A stretch of DNA of 64,000 nucleotides from Diploscapter coronatus (lineage: Eukaryota > Nematoda > Chromadorea > Rhabditida > Rhabditidae). Positions 11,827-25,803 of this stretch are shown in pieces; position 1 is the first letter of the stretch, and every line of letters begins with the position of its first letter. Below the pieces are notes generated by a model, which had not been told where the DNA came from, searched no databases, and saw only the letters and a list, made by a program, of their open reading frames with translations. The translations under genes were made by a program, and so were the position numbers. Location: positions 86,823,201 to 86,887,200 of the forward strand of contig OZ038422.1 in the NCBI GenBank assembly GCA_964036155.1. Direction: 5' to 3'.

Positions 11827-14800
11827 ATGTTCAAGATTATAATTATCTTAATATTACTGGTATTATGCTTCTATTTTTTTCTTCAATTGAATCAACAGGA
11901 AGTCTCAAATCCTCAAGGGTCCAAGAAAGTCGCTGAATTTTTCAAAAATTCAATCGATTATACTGTATGCGAATATTTTTGACAATACTATTTCAAGTTG
12001 TGTGTAGGTAGACCCGTGCGACGACTTCTATAGACATTCATGCGGAAAATGGATAAAAGATCACCCAATTCCCGAAGGGAAGCATGGAATCAGTCAAATA
12101 TCGATTACGAATCAGAAAGTTCAACTTCAAATGAAAGGTAAGCTATCATAAGGACTGTCGATAGACATAAATTTAAGGCAGTAAACAAAAGATTAGAAAC
12201 AAACAACAATATATTATTCCGATCTGAATATTTTACTCATTTATGGATATTGATATCTTTTTTAATACTCAAAATCCTTGGGAATATCAGAGTGCTGAAT
12301 TCGAAATTTTTAACGATTTCCATCAGATAAACGAAGTATAGGATCTGACTAACAAAGAGCTTTCCCAAATCGGAACTAACAGATTTTGACGTCATTTGGT
12401 ACATAAGTCAATTCGAGGTCGTACATCACGATTATCAAGTTGAAAAGTGCTCAGTGGGAACCCTAGGCCTAACATTCTATGTTGAAGCTGAGAGTTTTCT
12501 ATCAAAAGACTTAATTTTGACTACCAGTCGCTGCGAGGAATGACATTTCGTTCGTTGGTAAATTTCTCGAAACGCTAGTTTTGAGAGTGAAATACAAAAA
12601 CTAGCACATTGAGAATATGCTTCAAAGTTATCATTCCCCTCTCAAAATATGAGTGAAAACCAAGATTTTCACTGCAAAATCCTCGGCCTAGGGCCTCGAC
12701 TGGGCACCTTTTAATTTAGTAATCGTGATGATGTACGTTCTCGAATTAACTTTGGTACCAAATGGCGTCAAAATCTGTGGGTTCTGGTTTGGAAAAACTC
12801 CTTGCAGAGTCGAATTTTTGTCTGTTAGTTTTCAATAGTTCATTTTTTTCATTTTTAAATTATGATATTCATCTAATGTGAGCCTTTTTAGAAATTTTTG
12901 AAACTCCCGAAGTAACAGACCATGCCTTCGAAAATAGGACGAAGGAGTTATATAGGAAATGCATGATTGAACTGACTTTATCGTTTGCGTATAATACTTT
13001 GAAAGACCTTGAACCGCTGGTAAGTATTTCAATCATTAACGTATAGGCATAAAATAAACAATCACGTTCTAAATCTTTGGTAAATTTTTATCTGAATTAC
13101 AGTACAATTTGGGCACATTGTTTCTAACGTTTGATAGTTTCTGATTCTATGATGAATTTCTGACTCAAATTCAGACCCATGGAAAAATCAATTCTAATGT
13201 CGATTTTTAAATCCAAATTCTGTTTGCTCACGTTAATTTTTACTAGAAATCAGAGACGAGACGGGATGAAATTGTGACTCGAAAAAAATTTGGGGTAATA
13301 AAAAATTTCTGCTGCCAACCAAAATAAAAGAAGTGAAAAACTTCAATTAGAATCAAAATAAAATTTCGTTTCAAAGTCCACAAATGGCTGAAACTTCGTT
13401 TTGGTACAACCAAAACGAAAATCCGTCCTAGCTTTGCTAGGAATCGACAATAGGATTTAAGAATAAAGATTACTTTCATTTTTTATATTTAGAAAATTCA
13501 AGTAATACCGTTTCTGTCACGATTTGATATGCTTGATCGAAATTTGCCTAAATGGAAAATATGCGTTGGTTTTACGTCAATGATGATGTCGCATTCGGCT
13601 GGCTCGATGTACATCAAAAAGTATTTTGATAAGGTCAGAACCCTGGCAAACTAATTTCATATTGACATTACGTAATAGTATGAGAAAAATAGTTTTGGCC
13701 TACTACACCATTTTCCTCGCTCTATACTCTTTCGAAAGTATCTAGATCACTAGTTTCTAAATTATCAAAAACCAGTAAAGAGGCACCTGTTGAAAACTCG
13801 CACTTCGTTCATTCAGAGCTCAATTCCCATAGTCAGACAAACGGTAGAAGAAGTAAGAGATGCATTCATCCAAATGCTCGAAGAAAGTGACCAATATGAT
13901 AACGAAACAAAGCAGGTACTATCTAATTCATGGTCATTTGAATGTGAGCCAGCCATCAAAAATTTACTATGACTTTTTCTACATTTTCCAACAAATACAT
14001 TAATGAGTCCTATAAAAACATCACTAACCTGGACTATTGTTATCACTTATTATGACTTTCATAAATATTCGGTTGAAATCAATATAGCTATCAAAGGATA
14101 AATTTTTACAAACTGTAGATGATATGTGTAGTTCAAATGATGAATATTCGAATATCTTTGACGAAATAATGTTGATGGAGAAAATATGCAATAAATTTAG
14201 GTTGCTATTGAAAAAGTTAGGAATACAATCGTACGAATAGGCTATGAACAACTTGAAGTTGATGATGAACAACTTGACAAGTTTTATTTTGTAACGACAA
14301 CTATATAATTTCCAAAATATTTGATTATATTTACAGGCAAATAATATGTTTCAAAATTTCTCATCATGGGAATTCAACAACGAGCTCCATAATTTAATTA
14401 TAACTTCTCTCAATATGACATATGGAAAAGGTTTAAATAACCATAAAATATAATTTCTTGCAATTATTATATTCGTTCGCAACGCTTAATTATGACACTT
14501 TAGTCGCATATAATGGAACGGATAGATACAAAGACGAATTTAGAATTCACTCGTTTATTGTAAGTGCAGTTCATGTTATTCCGGAAAATGTCGTAGGTGA
14601 GTTACTTTATAATTGTTTTAGACAGTACTCTGTTATCACCTTTGGTAACAAATTAATTCACTCAACATTTTAATTATTCTTTTTGAATTTACGAAAGAAA
14701 GCTTCACTCTTGCGATAAAAGGCTACTTTCTATGGGTAAAAATAAAAATGAAATGGATTATGAAAATACTCGGTACATAGTAGTGATCCTAATTTTTGTA

Positions 14801-17122
14801 AGCTCGTATTACGCAGTGACCAACAAAACGCACTTATCATAGACAATCGTTTATTGACTATGAAGGGTTGCATCGTTGATGGGAAGAGAATCGCGAGTAG
14901 AAAGGAGGAGATAGTAATTAGATCAATGGGTTTAGATCGTCTATATAGGCCACTATCATAATTTAAATGTGCGAATTTCAAACCATAAACTCCCTGTGAT
15001 TTGATTATAGCTGCTGCATACTAATTTCAGTAACTTACTGCTTTTGCGATACAACACTAATCATAGATGTTCGGAATTTCGATTCCCTTTTCAATTTTTC
15101 TTTGTTAAATTCGCTCTTCCGAACAAATTTGATCTGTATGATCCAAACATTCTTCGTCAAATTAAAATCAATATGATTATTTATTGTTGTGCTAGTTTAA
15201 GTCTGCTTCTGATGATGATTCCTTATAACGATGAATTAGCTAAATTAGAAAATAGCATTACATTTTTATTTTGAAGATATCCCAGCTGGAATCCTTCAAT
15301 CTCCATTCTTCATCAAGGATGCACCAAAAGGATATCTATTTGGATTGATCGGTTACCTAATTGGACACGAGGTTAGAACTTATGGAGATGCGTTATTTTT
15401 TGAAAATTTAGTCACCACAAAGAATAAAAATAATTTGCAACTATCGATAAATTTGTGTCTCATTAATCTTAATTTTTTCGTAATGCTAGTTGCAAAATTT
15501 GATATATACAGCATTGTTCAAAGGTGTGAAAGCAAACATTCTTGAAGGTATATATGTAGAGAGCACAGGTGGCTTTTCAGAATCAAGTTTTGAGGGATTC
15601 GAATCTCATAGAAATATGATCGATACTTTCAAATCCTCAGAGTAAAAAGAATTTCTCAATTTGGTCCAGTCTAAACCTCCTAGTTAATTCGCTAATTGTA
15701 GTTGCAAACGTTCATGCTTCTTCGTCAAGAAAAATTCTAATTTTGGCATATCATTTACGAAAAAATAGAGTCTATCATTTTCACTTCAAAAACTTTTGAT
15801 TTGCCTCACCATTACCCAAATTTGACAACTCCCTGCTGGCTGTGCATCTTGAAAATGAGTCAAATTTCCACCGGATCGGTTCATTCAAGTGGGTAAAACA
15901 CACATCGCTTCAAAAACATTTGCTTTCATATTCTGAACGCCATTGTATCTTCAAGAAAATCAATTGAAATTGATACAGATTGGACATGGACTAGATAATC
16001 ATGGTAGAACTTATGATAAATTTGGAATTAAAAAAAATTGGTGGACCAAAGAGGCAGAAGCTAAATTTATGAAAAATGTTAACTGCATTGTGAGAATGTA
16101 TGATCATGTGAAACTACCTGGAACTGAATTCCACATTAATGGTAATTTGACTAAGGTATGAATTCATTCAGAAGTTAACATTATTATAAAACTCATGCAT
16201 CTGATTTACGATGGATATAAAATAGATGTTAACATGTAGGGCTCCTCTCACTCCTGTCTTGACGCATAGAATAAAAACGTGGTAGTTTAATCGCTACAAA
16301 TTAGAAAGCAAATACCATTCAAACCCAAAATGCCTCAAAAGGCCCTGTCAGGATCGACGTTTCTTGCGATAAAACGGTCGTATACCAAAAATGATCGCAA
16401 AAGATGCCCATGCATGAAATTATGACGTCAAGACAAGCGATAATACACCGAAAAAGAATCTTTCAAGTATCAAAGAATCCAGACATTTCATGATATTTCG
16501 CCATCAGGCCTGGACAAAATTTAATTTTGAAAACATGAAGCGGAATTTACTTTTTTCCAGACTCCGAAACCGAAATTTCATTAAACAATTTTCGCTATTT
16601 CATAATGGCATGAGATTGTATAGTTACACTAATTTTGTAAAATCTTCATACTAATTTATAAAATTTAAGGACGAGAATATCGCAGATATTTTGGGTATAA
16701 AAGCAGCATTTTTGGTAACTAACCACTTCAAGTTGAAATCGAACTTAATCATCTAATCTAGGCATATAAAAATCATCGCGAAAAATTCGGCAATGAAAAA
16801 CAATTGCCTGGCTTCGAAGGAGTGACGAATGAGAAGCTTTTATTTTATAGCTTTGCACAGGTACTTAAATAGGTTTTTTTTTTCATAATATCATTATGAT
16901 TTTTAGCCTTACTGTGCTAATTATGATGAGTTATCGTCGAATCTTACAGTAAATACAGACACGCATTCTCCATCATTCGCCAGGTGAATCCAAAAAATAA
17001 CAAATATCATAATCATCTTTAGAGTGAACACCCCTTTGATGAATCTCCCAGAATTTTCTCAAGCATTTTCATGTAGCAAACATTCTCATATGAACCGACA
17101 TCATAAGTGTTTTATTTTGTGA
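11827..17122 (+). CDS. M13 family (neprilysin-like) zinc metallopeptidase
   Basis: Type II membrane peptidase cleaving extracellular peptides. I place 14 exons: 11827-11964, 12008-12137, 12892-13019, 13493-13633, 13817-13915, 14201-14290, 14337-14430, 14504-14596, 15277-15371, 15979-16155, 16670-16714, 16762-16860, 16907-16983, 17023-17122 (TGA). They sum to 502 codons. A short cytoplasmic tail and a hydrophobic anchor of about 20 residues open the protein. DPCDDFYRHSCGKWI is the M13 N-terminal signature; PAGILQSPFF and LIGHEIGHGLD follow, and the HExxH zinc site is split by the intron after HE. ENIADILG supplies the third zinc ligand region, and HSPSFARVNTP and FSCSKHSHMNRHHKC form the C-terminus. 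At 501 aa it is short for M13 (about 700), so exons may be missing, notably around intron 2. The zinc site looks intact. Confidence 0.88.
12342..12832. mobile_element. palindromic element inside M13 intron 2
   Basis: The left arm (about 12345-12475) and right arm (about 12685-12832) are inverted copies. ACAGATTTTGACGTCATTTG on the left pairs with the complement of CAAATGGCGTCAAAATCTGT on the right, and CCTAGGCC occurs in both arms. No coding capacity; limits are approximate. Confidence 0.65.
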
Positions 17123-18191
17123 TGCTTTTCCGAAATATTACTTTGCTAAACAAGGTAGCATTTTGAATAAATTATTATATGTGAATGAGCACTTGTCACA
17201 AATAAATCGACTACATGAATTGGAGTATCTTCAAAGCTCTCAATCAGTGCAAAAAATATCAAGACATTTAGTCTAGTTTTCTTCTTATTTAGGGGGTAGC
17301 ACACTATTCCTCCCACTTTTCAGCTTAGTGGACCAAAATAAAAAGTGGGAAGAATAATGGACCATCCCGCAAAAATGCACGTACTTTGGAAAAGCAGCTA
17401 AAACATATAGATAAATTCAGCTAAATTGAAAAATCATGGACTCCATTGTAAATGACTTGGCCGTCGCCAGTGCCCTTCGCGAAAGGGGAAGTGCGAAACA
17501 CATCACGTTCTCATGCGTTGCGGTTTTCATTGTGAGGAGCATTTTTCACACGAAATTCCCATTTTCGTCCATTATTTCTCGATTTTCTGCCGAAATTTCA
17601 CTAGTTATCCGTTAACTATCGATAATTAATGGCTGTGCAGGTTGGTGTAATAGAACGCTATGAGTTCTTATAGAAAGCTGTATTGTCGTTAAACAACCTT
17701 CAAAGAAGAACAAAACTACAATAAAGTTGAGTTCTTAAATACTGTTGCAATCATGCCGACGTGGCATGATAAGGTTATTCTAGAAGTTCCAGATAAGACT
17801 ACAATCTTGGCAGAAGGAGCTTCTAGACAACTGTCATACCATCTACGTCACTTGTCTGGTCGGGGACAATTGGGGTCAAAGTATTGAGATCATGAACATT
17901 AAGATCGCATAGACTGCGATATAATGTAAATTTTAACCTTCAATAAATAAACATTTCAAATTTACATGACATTTAGATCGATTTTAATGACTCATTGGGC
18001 CTATTTCGAGAAAGGTAAATACTGAGCTGTCTGATACTTGAAACTCTTATCAAATCGCCTCATATAATCTGATGAGTTATTAATCAAATATTACAATCAG
18101 TCCATGTCTACTAGAATAAGAGGCCACAAATTCTATCATTATTCATTTTAGACACATTGTGGTCTACAAACTTTTCTATTGGATTTTCATT
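17123..18191. other. intergenic with two repeat fragments
   Basis: 17295-17370 is a small hairpin (TCCCACTTTT paired with AAAAAGTGGGA). 17442-17635 is a single end of the GTGCCCTTCGC palindrome family, given separately. No gene was seen in the rest. Confidence 0.45.
17442..17635. mobile_element. solo arm of the GTGCCCTTCGC palindrome family
   Basis: Matches the left arms of the palindromes at 29641 and 43309: CCATTGTAAATGACTTGG, CAGTGCCCTTCGCG, then CTCATGCGTTGCG and GCATTTTTCACAC. No inverted partner arm lies nearby, so it is a truncated or single-ended copy. Confidence 0.65.
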
Positions 18192-18891
18192 ATGAATTTT
18201 TATACATTCGTTCTTCTAATAGCATTACTCGGTTCAACATATTCCCTCCAATGCTATAATGGGCATTATATCACGCATAAAAATGGTCCAACTGACAGCA
18301 ACAAATGGACAGCGCTATGCAATTCATTCTGTATCAAGTTAGCCTAATCATATAAATAGAAATTATTTAAATATCAACTTCAGGTTCTACAGTGACACTT
18401 CGTTGGATGCAAAAGTTGATGATACACTGACTGAATATGCTTGCAACGACATGTTGAACACCCCTTGGTGCACCGTAAGTATTTTATTCTCAGTTTTTAT
18501 GGGTTTCGAATACTTTTCTCGTCCGAACACTTTGCATCTCCAAAATGAGGCAATGCGAGGTAGTTACTTGAGGGGAGACAATGTAGAGGAAATGGGCCAG
18601 TATAGAAATAGAGAAGGATGCGTGTTGGAAGAGGGAAAGAGGAACACATTCATACATTCTCTCTGTTGAACTAGCCTTTTCGAAGTGCAAATTGTTCGGA
18701 TAAAAACAACAATAATTTAGGATATGAATAAGTGCTACACATCAATGTGGCCATTGAATACCACGACGGTTGTCGGAGGGAAAATCTGTTGCTGTAATGA
18801 TAAAGATCTCTGTAATCAAACGTCGAAATTCTACACAATTTTAAATTTCGTCATCCCGATTTTGTTCTACATATGCACCAAGTCTTATTGA
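18192..18891 (+). CDS. small secreted or GPI-anchored Ly6/three-finger-like protein
   Basis: Exons 18192-18337, 18384-18474, 18721-18891, 135 aa, phases consistent. A signal peptide (FYTFVLLIALLGSTYS) is followed by QCYNG, spaced cysteines, and CCCNDKDLCN, the terminal CC...LCN motif typical of Ly6/uPAR and nematode ET-type modules. The C-terminus is hydrophobic (FYTILNFVIPILFYI), consistent with GPI attachment. Start chosen at 18192 because the signal peptide begins there. Partner and role are unknown. Confidence 0.7.
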
Positions 18892-20876
18892 GCTAATAAT
18901 TAAAAAATAAATTGTATAAAATTGATCATGTAAGATGAGATATATAGAATTTTCGGTGCGTAGCTAGTTTTCTAGAAGTCGTCGTTGAGACAGAAATGGT
19001 TCTTTTACCAGAAATACGTATTTTGACCTCCTCTATCGATTGATATCCATTTTTGAGAAATTCTCATCCCAGGGATCGATCGGTTAAGAAGTCGAAATTG
19101 TCAAAATGAGTATCAATAGATAAAGGGGATCAAAATACATATTTAAAAAAGAACAATGTCGAAATAATGCTCCTATCAAAAATTATAAATTTTTGAAAAT
19201 GACTCGTTAGGCATATTTCTGACCTATTTTTACTCGTAGCTTGAGTAAAAAGTGCAAATGGGTCCATAAAATCTATACCAACCGATTTCTCTCGTCGAGA
19301 CAGAAATTTGATACCAAACTTGGGCAGTTTGGCGATTAGCACTTCAAAACCCTTCTTTGTCAGTTCTAAAAGGGTCGATTGAAAGTTTCGTCCCATTACT
19401 CAAAATGCTTAATGTTCGGTGATTATGAAAGATCGCAACTTCGCAACTTGAGGAATAGTATGCAAAAAGCGGAAAGCCTATTCCTGTCCTCTATCCTAAT
19501 CCTATGTTCTCCTTCAGGTTGCGAGATTGCGATCTTTCGTAAACTTACACCAAAACTTATAACTGACAATATTTCCATGTTTTTTCATTGCATTCATTTT
19601 GCACAATAATTCATCAAAATTCAGTTCAAGTTGATTTATTAAAAATTCTTTAAAAAGCATAATGAACCGTTTTGTCTATCAGAAGTCAAGGCCGCGAATT
19701 GGAGATGTTTTGCAAAACGCTCGACCCATTTTTATTTTGAAGTTTGAACGTTATTGTTGTTTGAAGGGATTGGCTGGGGACAAAAGTAAACGAGAACAGA
19801 TTGGGAGGAGAGATGAGATAGATTACTGTGTGCGATCATCAATCCTTTCCTCATTAGTGTACCGTAAGAATTGTACTGTTGCGATGATTCATCAAACTCT
19901 CGGTAAATGGAAAATTATCATTGTCGTGCAAAACGTTCATTAGTTTCTTTGTGCATATTAACCTCATTTAGTTTTTCTTTTCCGCGTTTCCCATCTCAAT
20001 CACTATGCAAGTGTTTATTTGAGTAGAAACAATTAAATCGCGTTTTGTACGGCTAGTGACAATTTCCCAAATTCAGAGAGTAATTTATTTTTTATTTTAT
20101 GGGCAACTTTGCTATGCTGAAAGTTATTTTTAATGATCTAATAAGTTGTATTATCTTGCTATGTCTACAAAATCGAGGTTTTAGCGCACATCACGCGAAA
20201 TCACATGTTTAGTGAGATTTTGTCGGTAAAGTGAATTTAATCCAAACCCTTGTTAACATTACAGGCATTCTAAATTTTTGCTGATGAAAAGCTGATTATC
20301 GATTATTTTCATTCATGGTTTGTGTTAAAAAATTTAATCGGCTCAAAATCAATCATTAGTTGAGTTGAGAGTGCAATAGAGGTAAAAAAAAGATGACGCG
20401 ATGAAAATAGCAATTGATAACGAGTAAAAACAGGTATTAAGGCACTGCATGCATGCATTTTGATAGGTTACACTCGGATTTGTCTGTGTAGCTGGCAAAT
20501 TTTATAATTTCTGTTGAACTTTGTATAGTCTCTGCTGGCAGATATCCCGACAGGCTAACCGACTCTTCCTTAATCGCACTCGCTCTCCTCGCGCACCAAG
20601 CGAGGATATTCGTCCTCCACCACAAAAATGATTAGTCACATTTCGCCTTTTCACTGAGGCCTGCAAATGTTGATCGAATAGATCGAGAATTCCTTCAAGT
20701 GACATTTCTGAACCCAATAGAAAATAGATGAAAGATGCTAAATTGAGAGTCACCCTAATAGACCATACCGCACACACGCATCGTCATACCATGCCGATTT
20801 TGTGGTATTAAATGTTTGTGGTTACACGATATCGTCGCATTACCACATATCTCTAAATTGCGGTGTTCAGGTTGAT
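18892..20876. other. intergenic, no confident gene
   Basis: About 2 kb of AT-rich sequence. Open frames near 19662-19943 and 20502-20777 lack splice context or family resemblance. A segment near 19310-19380 repeats one at 9660-9720. 20440-20870 is richer in GC and may hold the ferroportin promoter or 5' UTR. Confidence 0.35.
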
Positions 20877-23800
20877 ATGGTGGGGAGGATCAGAAATTGG
20901 TACAACGACAAACGGATCCTGCTTCGACTCAATGGTGCTTATCTGCTTTCAAACTTGGTAAAATTTCACTTTACTCATTTTAAAAATATTACATTTTTTC
21001 TAGTTCAGTCAAATAATTTTAGTCGTTTACATAGCAGTAAAAATTATAATCAAATTATGACTATTTTCCTTTTACATGCACTAGAAATCCGTGTTTCGAA
21101 ACGAGCTTGGTATAGATAGTGTATGAATTTTGCATCACAACGAATACATAACGTAGAATAGGTTTGTTGCGCAATTGGTTCATTTTACCTATTGAGTATT
21201 GATATATTTTTAAAAATTTATCATCAGTTTTCCATGCTTAACTCCAAGATTGCATATCTTCTACTTTTCACTCAAATAAAAAGATGTCAACGCATTCTAA
21301 TGTTAGCATAGTTGTTCAATATAGCGTCTTTTTAAAATTTTATCTTATGAAGAGACTGGATTACGAAAAACCAGCGATAATCCTAGGGTGATCGACTATG
21401 GACTTTCTCTATTGGAATGTTCGTGCACGAGCTAGGTGGAATGATGTACATCGCAGGGCAGCAGTTGGCAGATTCCATCATCAAGCTGATATTTACTCCC
21501 ATTGTCGGCAGGATTCTGGACCGGATCGATAGGAATCGTGGTCAGAGCAATATCTTCCCTCTATATAGTGTGAGGCACAATTATAACGACACCTACACAT
21601 GTTTTTCATGTAGTTTAGCCAAAGAGAGGATAAATTTGATTTGAAACTGTTTATATATCACCTCTAAAAATGCACGTACAGGGTGCGGCATAAATATAGA
21701 TTACAACTTTCTAGGCCAAGAATCTTGAATTTTTCAACTCAAAAACTATCATTTTTATCCATTCGATTCGCCGAACTCTTTTGTAAGATCGTGTTAATTT
21801 AATTGGTTGGTTTCCTTGAGCTGACAAATAATAGAAACGTTGCTGGAGCTGACGAAATAAAATAGAAGAGAAAGACTGCTCCTTTTACAGACCTTATATA
21901 GAAGGCGAAATAATGCGAAACAGAAAACGACGAGGGCTGCATGAAAACAGCAAATTAGGCACTTTCAGAGCGTGTGAGGGGGAACAAGAAAAAACATCTG
22001 GATACTTAGGCTTCATACCGTAGTCGCAGGCATAAATATTCGGAAAGGAGCAAAGATTAAAGCATGTGGAACATTTCAAAAGAAGCAAAGTTGCATGACC
22101 GCAACGCGCTCGAAAGATTTATAGAAAAAAAAACTTGCTAACTTTTCAAACAGTTCATACAAATTTGATATTATTTTGTAGATTAAAATATGCTAAATTC
22201 GAACATTTTTTTAAGTTGGATAAAAAATGATTTTCTTGTGCCACTTTTCATTAGCTTTCAAAAGGGTCCCAAACTTTTGCCACACTGCAGTGATCACTAG
22301 TTCTCTAAAACATTGATTAGTATAACAAACAGGGGTGGGCCGGAATGTGACCAGAATTTCGATCCCATTCTTGCCTATTCCTGATAGCAAATATAGAAAT
22401 TTTACAAATGTGATATTCGATTTGATATCTCTAATTATGTCCACCTTTCAAATATAATCATACAAATTATTCTAGGCATTCAAGTGGCTTTGCTGTCAAA
22501 TAACCTATGCGTCTCGATATCGGCACTGGTATTCGGCTACTGTTTCTATCTGATCAATTCGGCACCTGAAAAGAGTGGCCTTCATGGACATGAAAATGTG
22601 AGACAAGAAATCGAGTTTTTATTCAATGTAAGAAAACTGAGTTCAGCTATTCCTACTGGTGGCGTTGCTATTTTCATCACTCGCAAAAGTAGCATCCGAG
22701 GCTCAAAGGATGGCATTCACGAAGGATTGGATTGTCGTATTGGTTGAGAGCTCAGAGCATTCGCGACTTTCAGGTAGATTGAATTGGTTGTATGAAAACT
22801 ACAAAAATACAACGAGTGTAGGTCATTAAATCTCCATTGCACTCCTTTAGATCACCTTTTTCATAAGGGGGGCCAAGGCAAAGTGGGGATCTGAAACGGC
22901 ATATTGGGAGTCTAATGGCCCACACCCAAAAACAGCAATTTTAGCTCAAAATTCTATCATGAACGTGCTCGATCAAGCTTCGTCAGCGATACTGCCGATT
23001 TTCACTGGGCTATTGTTAGACAACTTCAGTCGGTAGAAGCATAGCAGTTAAAGAAAGAGAAAGAGTTGATCTTTGTGATTCCAGAGTCATATGCTGCATA
23101 TTCGTCGTTGTATACAATGCATTGTCTTGGATCGCCGAAAGCCAAATTCTATTATCGATCTATCGTAGTACTCCGCACTTGAAAGAACGACAAGGTATGC
23201 ATAGAGTGATTTTGTGTTATCTAAAATTATCCAAATTCAGCCTTGAGATCCGATCCGGCTGAAGAAGCGGAAGATAATTCAAAGGTGTCCTGGCTCGGCT
23301 CTTTCGTATCGTACTTCAAGCAGAAGGCCTGGCGACCAGCCTTTGCTTTATCGTTGCTCTACTTGACCGTATTGGGATTCGATAACGTAAAAACCTTTTT
23401 ATTCCAGATATTAAATAAGACGTTAAACAGCTTTTTGTACAACACGCCAAATTTGACAGCTTTTTTTTCATTTAATGGTTCTTAGGTTGTATCAGGTTGA
23501 AATAATGCTACGGTTAAAAGTTGCATAATTTTGAGAAACCGTAATTCCCTTTAGCTTATTCTCCAAATTCATATTCAACTTTCAATATGCCGGGGTTTTT
23601 AAACAACCCCGTATATAAAAGCAAAGTTTATGCAATTGAGAATGACATTCATATAATTTGAGTGAAAGTTAGTTAGCGCGGTGAATTACAGATGGCAGTT
23701 TCTTATGGAGCTAAGAATGGTCTGTCTGCGACGGCCCTAGGCTTCTTCCACACAGTCGGCTCCATATTTGGTTTACTTGGAAACATTTCCTACACTTACT

Positions 23801-25651
23801 ATGAACGATATTTTGGATTGCTAGTCACTGCCTTGTTTGGATTTATTGTAAGTTTCAAATATCTATGTTTCACTATCATTAGTGCTTAAAACAATAAAGT
23901 TACTATACTTTATTAAAATGCATTAAAAATTTAACTAATTTTCTAAAAGTCATTATTTGTAACGCTAACGATTTTCTAATAGAAATCTTGGCTATCTTTT
24001 CATATGATTATAGTAAGAAGTTGTGCCATTACGTACTCCATTTTCGCAATGTACTTTTTTATTTTTAGCTGCAAAACATCGGCATCCAGATCGCTGGCTA
24101 CTCTCAATTATTGCCTGGCAGTCCGATGAACGTTACTGGATTCGTTAAAACCTTAGAATTCAAGGTAATTCAATTGCGAATAATATATTTTTATGCCAAA
24201 TTTCTCCTATGACAAAGAAATACGTTAAGCCATGGATGCAGAGCATTGTGCGTGAAATCCAGACTCCCACAACCGATAATCACGCCAATGCGCTGCCATT
24301 GAGTCAATGGTCATGGTCGATCATTCTTTTCTTTGGCGGAATCACTTTTGCTCGATATGGTAATATTTCCAGACACTATCAGGTCTGTCAATAAGTTCTG
24401 TTACACTAAGCTAGAATGCATATTTTAAAGGTTATGAAAAATCAAGAGAGTTAGAGAAGGACTCTCTCGTTTTTCTATAATCTCTAACATGCGCATTCTA
24501 ATATAGTGTAACAGAACTTATTGACAGACCTAATAGCAAGATTATTTTTTGTGATAAGAAAAACTCAAGAAAAAATTCACAAAATATAACAATTTTGATC
24601 AGAAAAAACAATTTATTTGACATGTAAGTGCTCGGTTTTCTCTTTACGATTATCATAACAAAACAAATTTCTTTACACAATGAGATATGCCAGCTTTTGC
24701 CTAAAAATTAAATAGAAAACAAAAAAGTGCATTGGTTTATTGCGCTACTTTTTTCATTAGGCCAAAACCGATGAATAAGCATCATTCGTGTGTTGATTCG
24801 ATTTGCATGGTGTATTGCATTTTATGCAGATGGTATTGTTCACGTCTCGCGAAGTGGTCCTTCCCAGAAAATTTTAGGGTTAGAATATTACCTCGATCAT
24901 GGATTGCCTATAAATAATGGCTACCAGCTTCTTAATTTCTTAATCGATATCCTACCCAAACGTTTGCTCTTTCCTGAAATTTTCTCGGATTATTCGTTGA
25001 GAAATGAATAGCTTAGCCAAAAAAATCGGCCCAAAAACTATTTATGTAATCCAAATTCGAGATAACATTCTAACCCTCAAAATTCGCGGGAAGGACCACT
25101 TCGCGAGACGTGAATAACGTATCATTTTGTTTATTTAGGCCTTTGGATAGTTGATCCTTCCATTACCCAAATCATGCAAGAAACAATTCCCGAACGAAAA
25201 CGATACAGCATTTTCGGCGTTCAAACGGCGCTTTGCGAATTTTTCTCGATAATCAAGGATATCATGGCAAGCAATAGCAGTCATTGGATATGGGGATGAC
25301 CAGATGCATTTAGGTCATATGTTTCTTCCAAACGGAAGTATTTGGTGCTCTGTGCGTTGTTTCTGCGATGGCTGTTTTTAGCGGTATTATGCTCTATCTG
25401 TCATATTTCCTACAGGTAAGTTTGCACTAAAAGTAAAAAATTACAAAAACCAAAACAAATCATCTTCAAAGCTTATTTTATAGACGGTTAAAATATCCAT
25501 AGAGCATGAATAAATTGAGTTTTCTCATTCATAGGAAACCTGTGGACCGACGAAAAATTGCCCGAATTCACGACTTTCGCATAAAGAGGAAGAAGAAAAA
25601 TGCCTAAAAAATGGAGAAAATCTACCGCTAAATCTTATTTTAAATACTTAG
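20877..25651 (+). CDS. ferroportin (SLC40 iron exporter)
   Basis: Multipass plasma-membrane exporter of ferrous iron. Thirteen exons: 20877-20957, 21387-21540, 22476-22597, 22647-22773, 22945-23032, 23085-23194, 23241-23386, 23692-23847, 24069-24164, 24218-24359, 25139-25266, 25314-25415, 25535-25651 (TAG), giving 522 aa, close to the usual 550-580. Family landmarks: GDRLWTFSIGMF (ferroportin GDRMWHFAVSVF), AFTKDWIVVLVESSEHSRL (QRDWIVVVAGEDRSKL), YLTVLGFDN (YMTVLGFDC), and SIFGVQTALCEFFSIIKDIM followed by VICFFQTEVFG. Exon 11 ends ATG|GCAAGC, a GC-AG intron of 47 nt (25267-25313); reading through meets a stop, and splicing restores the match to known ferroportins. The tail is hydrophilic and Glu/Lys-rich. 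Intron 10 carries two MITEs. Confidence 0.92.
24380..24533. mobile_element. mariner-type palindromic MITE in ferroportin intron 10
   Basis: Inverted ends AGGTCTGTCAATAAGTTCTG... and ...CAGAACTTATTGACAGACCT enclose about 100 nt that is itself largely palindromic (GCATTCTAATATAG, AGAGAAGGACTCTCTC). The inner part of the terminal repeat (TTCTGTTACAC) matches the inner end of the mariner TIR at 25804, suggesting derivation from a related mariner. Confidence 0.75.
24838..25117. mobile_element. palindromic MITE in ferroportin intron 10
   Basis: GTTCACGTCTCGCGAAGTGG at 24838 is the inverted partner of CCACTTCGCGAGACGTGAAT near 25096. The arms continue through TCCTTCCC and AGGGTTAGAAT. No coding capacity. 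Confidence 0.7.
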
Positions 25652-25803
25652 ATTACTGGACGATATAATTTCTACAATTTTCATGCGTTATAAAACATTG
25701 ATAATACCGTCGGCGTCCCACGATTTTTTCAAAAAGTCAGCGGGGCCAAATTAGCTCTTTTCTGCAAAACCCCTGCTACTTCGACTATTTTCTTCCCTTT
25801 CTA

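Noticed and set aside
20502..20777. 91-codon minus-strand frame upstream of ferroportin
   Set aside because: No family resemblance or splice context; the region is more likely promoter or UTR.
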